A DNA stretch of 14,175 nt from UBA5078 sp963977405 (GTDB lineage Bacteria > Pseudomonadota > Gammaproteobacteria > Pseudomonadales > Pseudohongiellaceae). The translations under genes and the position numbers were made by a program. The number at the start of each line of letters is the position of its first letter. Positions within the stretch are counted from its first letter, which is position 1. Where the stretch lies: contig CAXBOY010000078.1 of assembly GCA_963977405.1 (NCBI GenBank), forward strand, positions 1-14,175, given 5' to 3'. Under the pieces are notes generated by a model. It did no database searches, was not told where the DNA came from, and saw only the letters and a program-made list of their open reading frames with translations. Positions 13,946 through 14,175 of this stretch are shown in pieces.

Positions 13946-14175
13946 CTATGCATCAAACCAGCGTTGAAATCCAGTTTTGTCTCCAGTAAAGCCTGCCTTC
14001 TGATAGAACTCAAGAGTGCTGGCTCTCTTTGATCCAGTCATCAGTGCAATCTTGTAGCAGCCTAGGTCTTGCGCATATTGCTGTGCGAATTTCAAAAGTG
14101 CAGTGCCCACACCATTGCCTCGATTTACTGGGGTTACCATGACGTTCTCTATAATGGCGTAAGGCCTGCCAGCCC
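13946..14175 (-). CDS. GNAT family N-acetyltransferase, C-terminal part (start beyond right edge)
   Basis: A minus-strand frame ends with TAG at 13946-13948 and is open to the window edge. An internal Met at 14140 is not the start: the frame continues upstream as AGRPYAIIENVMVTP, the usual strand leading into GNAT motif A. Motif A follows as NRGNGVGTALLKF, with the R/QxxGxG loop, and the end has the family's SKRASTLEFYQKAGF motif. About 76 residues are visible. It is a cytoplasmic acetyl-CoA-dependent transferase of unknown substrate. The hydrolase gene starts 59 bp downstream on the same strand. Confidence 0.85.
   Translation of the reverse strand, partial: AGRPYAIIENVMVTPVNRGNGVGTALLKFAQQYAQDLGCYKIALMTGSKRASTLEFYQKAGFTGDKTGFQRWFDA

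Noticed and set aside
11500..14175. An integron-like cassette array, prompted by acetyltransferase and DHFR-like genes in a row
   Set aside because: I find no attC-type sites in the correct order between genes, no integrase, and the genes have their own leaders and probable operon spacing. The DHFR-like gene is of the RibD_C type, not a resistance dfr gene.

Overview
The window looks like chromosomal DNA of a gammaproteobacterium. The base composition is mixed (by eye near 50% G+C), the coding is dense, and Shine-Dalgarno sites are of the AGGA/AAGGA type. One gene closely resembles Escherichia coli yjaB. I cannot name the genus. No tRNA, rRNA, CRISPR array, insertion sequence or phage gene was seen.

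Layout. Positions 1-208 hold the start of a membrane protein that runs off the left edge. Positions 264-788 encode a GNAT acetyltransferase and 865-1224 a small SmpA/BamE-like lipoprotein. Positions 1444-8371 hold a four-gene minus-strand operon. In transcription order it encodes a LolD/MacB-type ATPase, two different duplicated FtsX/MacB-type permeases of about 810 residues, and a HlyD/MacA-type periplasmic adaptor. A 385-bp control region separates it from a divergent plus-strand pair, 8757-11487: an NtrC-type sigma54-dependent response regulator and a histidine kinase. Positions 11500-14175 hold ordinary accessory genes on the minus strand: a YjaB-like acetyltransferase, a DHFR/RibD-C-type reductase, an exported alpha/beta hydrolase, and a GNAT acetyltransferase cut by the right edge.

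How it works together. The centre reads as one self-contained envelope-response module. The kinase has two membrane helices with almost no loop between them, so it probably senses inside the membrane or through a partner. The regulator has receiver, AAA+ and Fis-type HTH domains and should activate sigma54 promoters. The control region shows the expected parts for the transporter operon: a -24/-12 element, an IHF-like site, and two copies of a 17-bp palindrome, TGTTCCA-N3-TGGAACA, centred 96 and 120 bp upstream of the predicted transcription start. A third copy lies just before the regulator gene. The adaptor carries the RxxxLxxxxxxS tip motif used to dock TolC-type channels, but no outer-membrane channel gene is present. 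The layout is a sigma54, Gram-negative counterpart of the Firmicutes Bce-type pairing of an ABC transporter with a small intramembrane-sensing kinase. The substrate is unknown.

A second good -24/-12 sigma54 element lies in front of the lipoprotein gene. It places transcription start just downstream of the longest-frame ATG, which supports the shorter GTG start at 1224 and suggests that this lipoprotein is also under sigma54 control.
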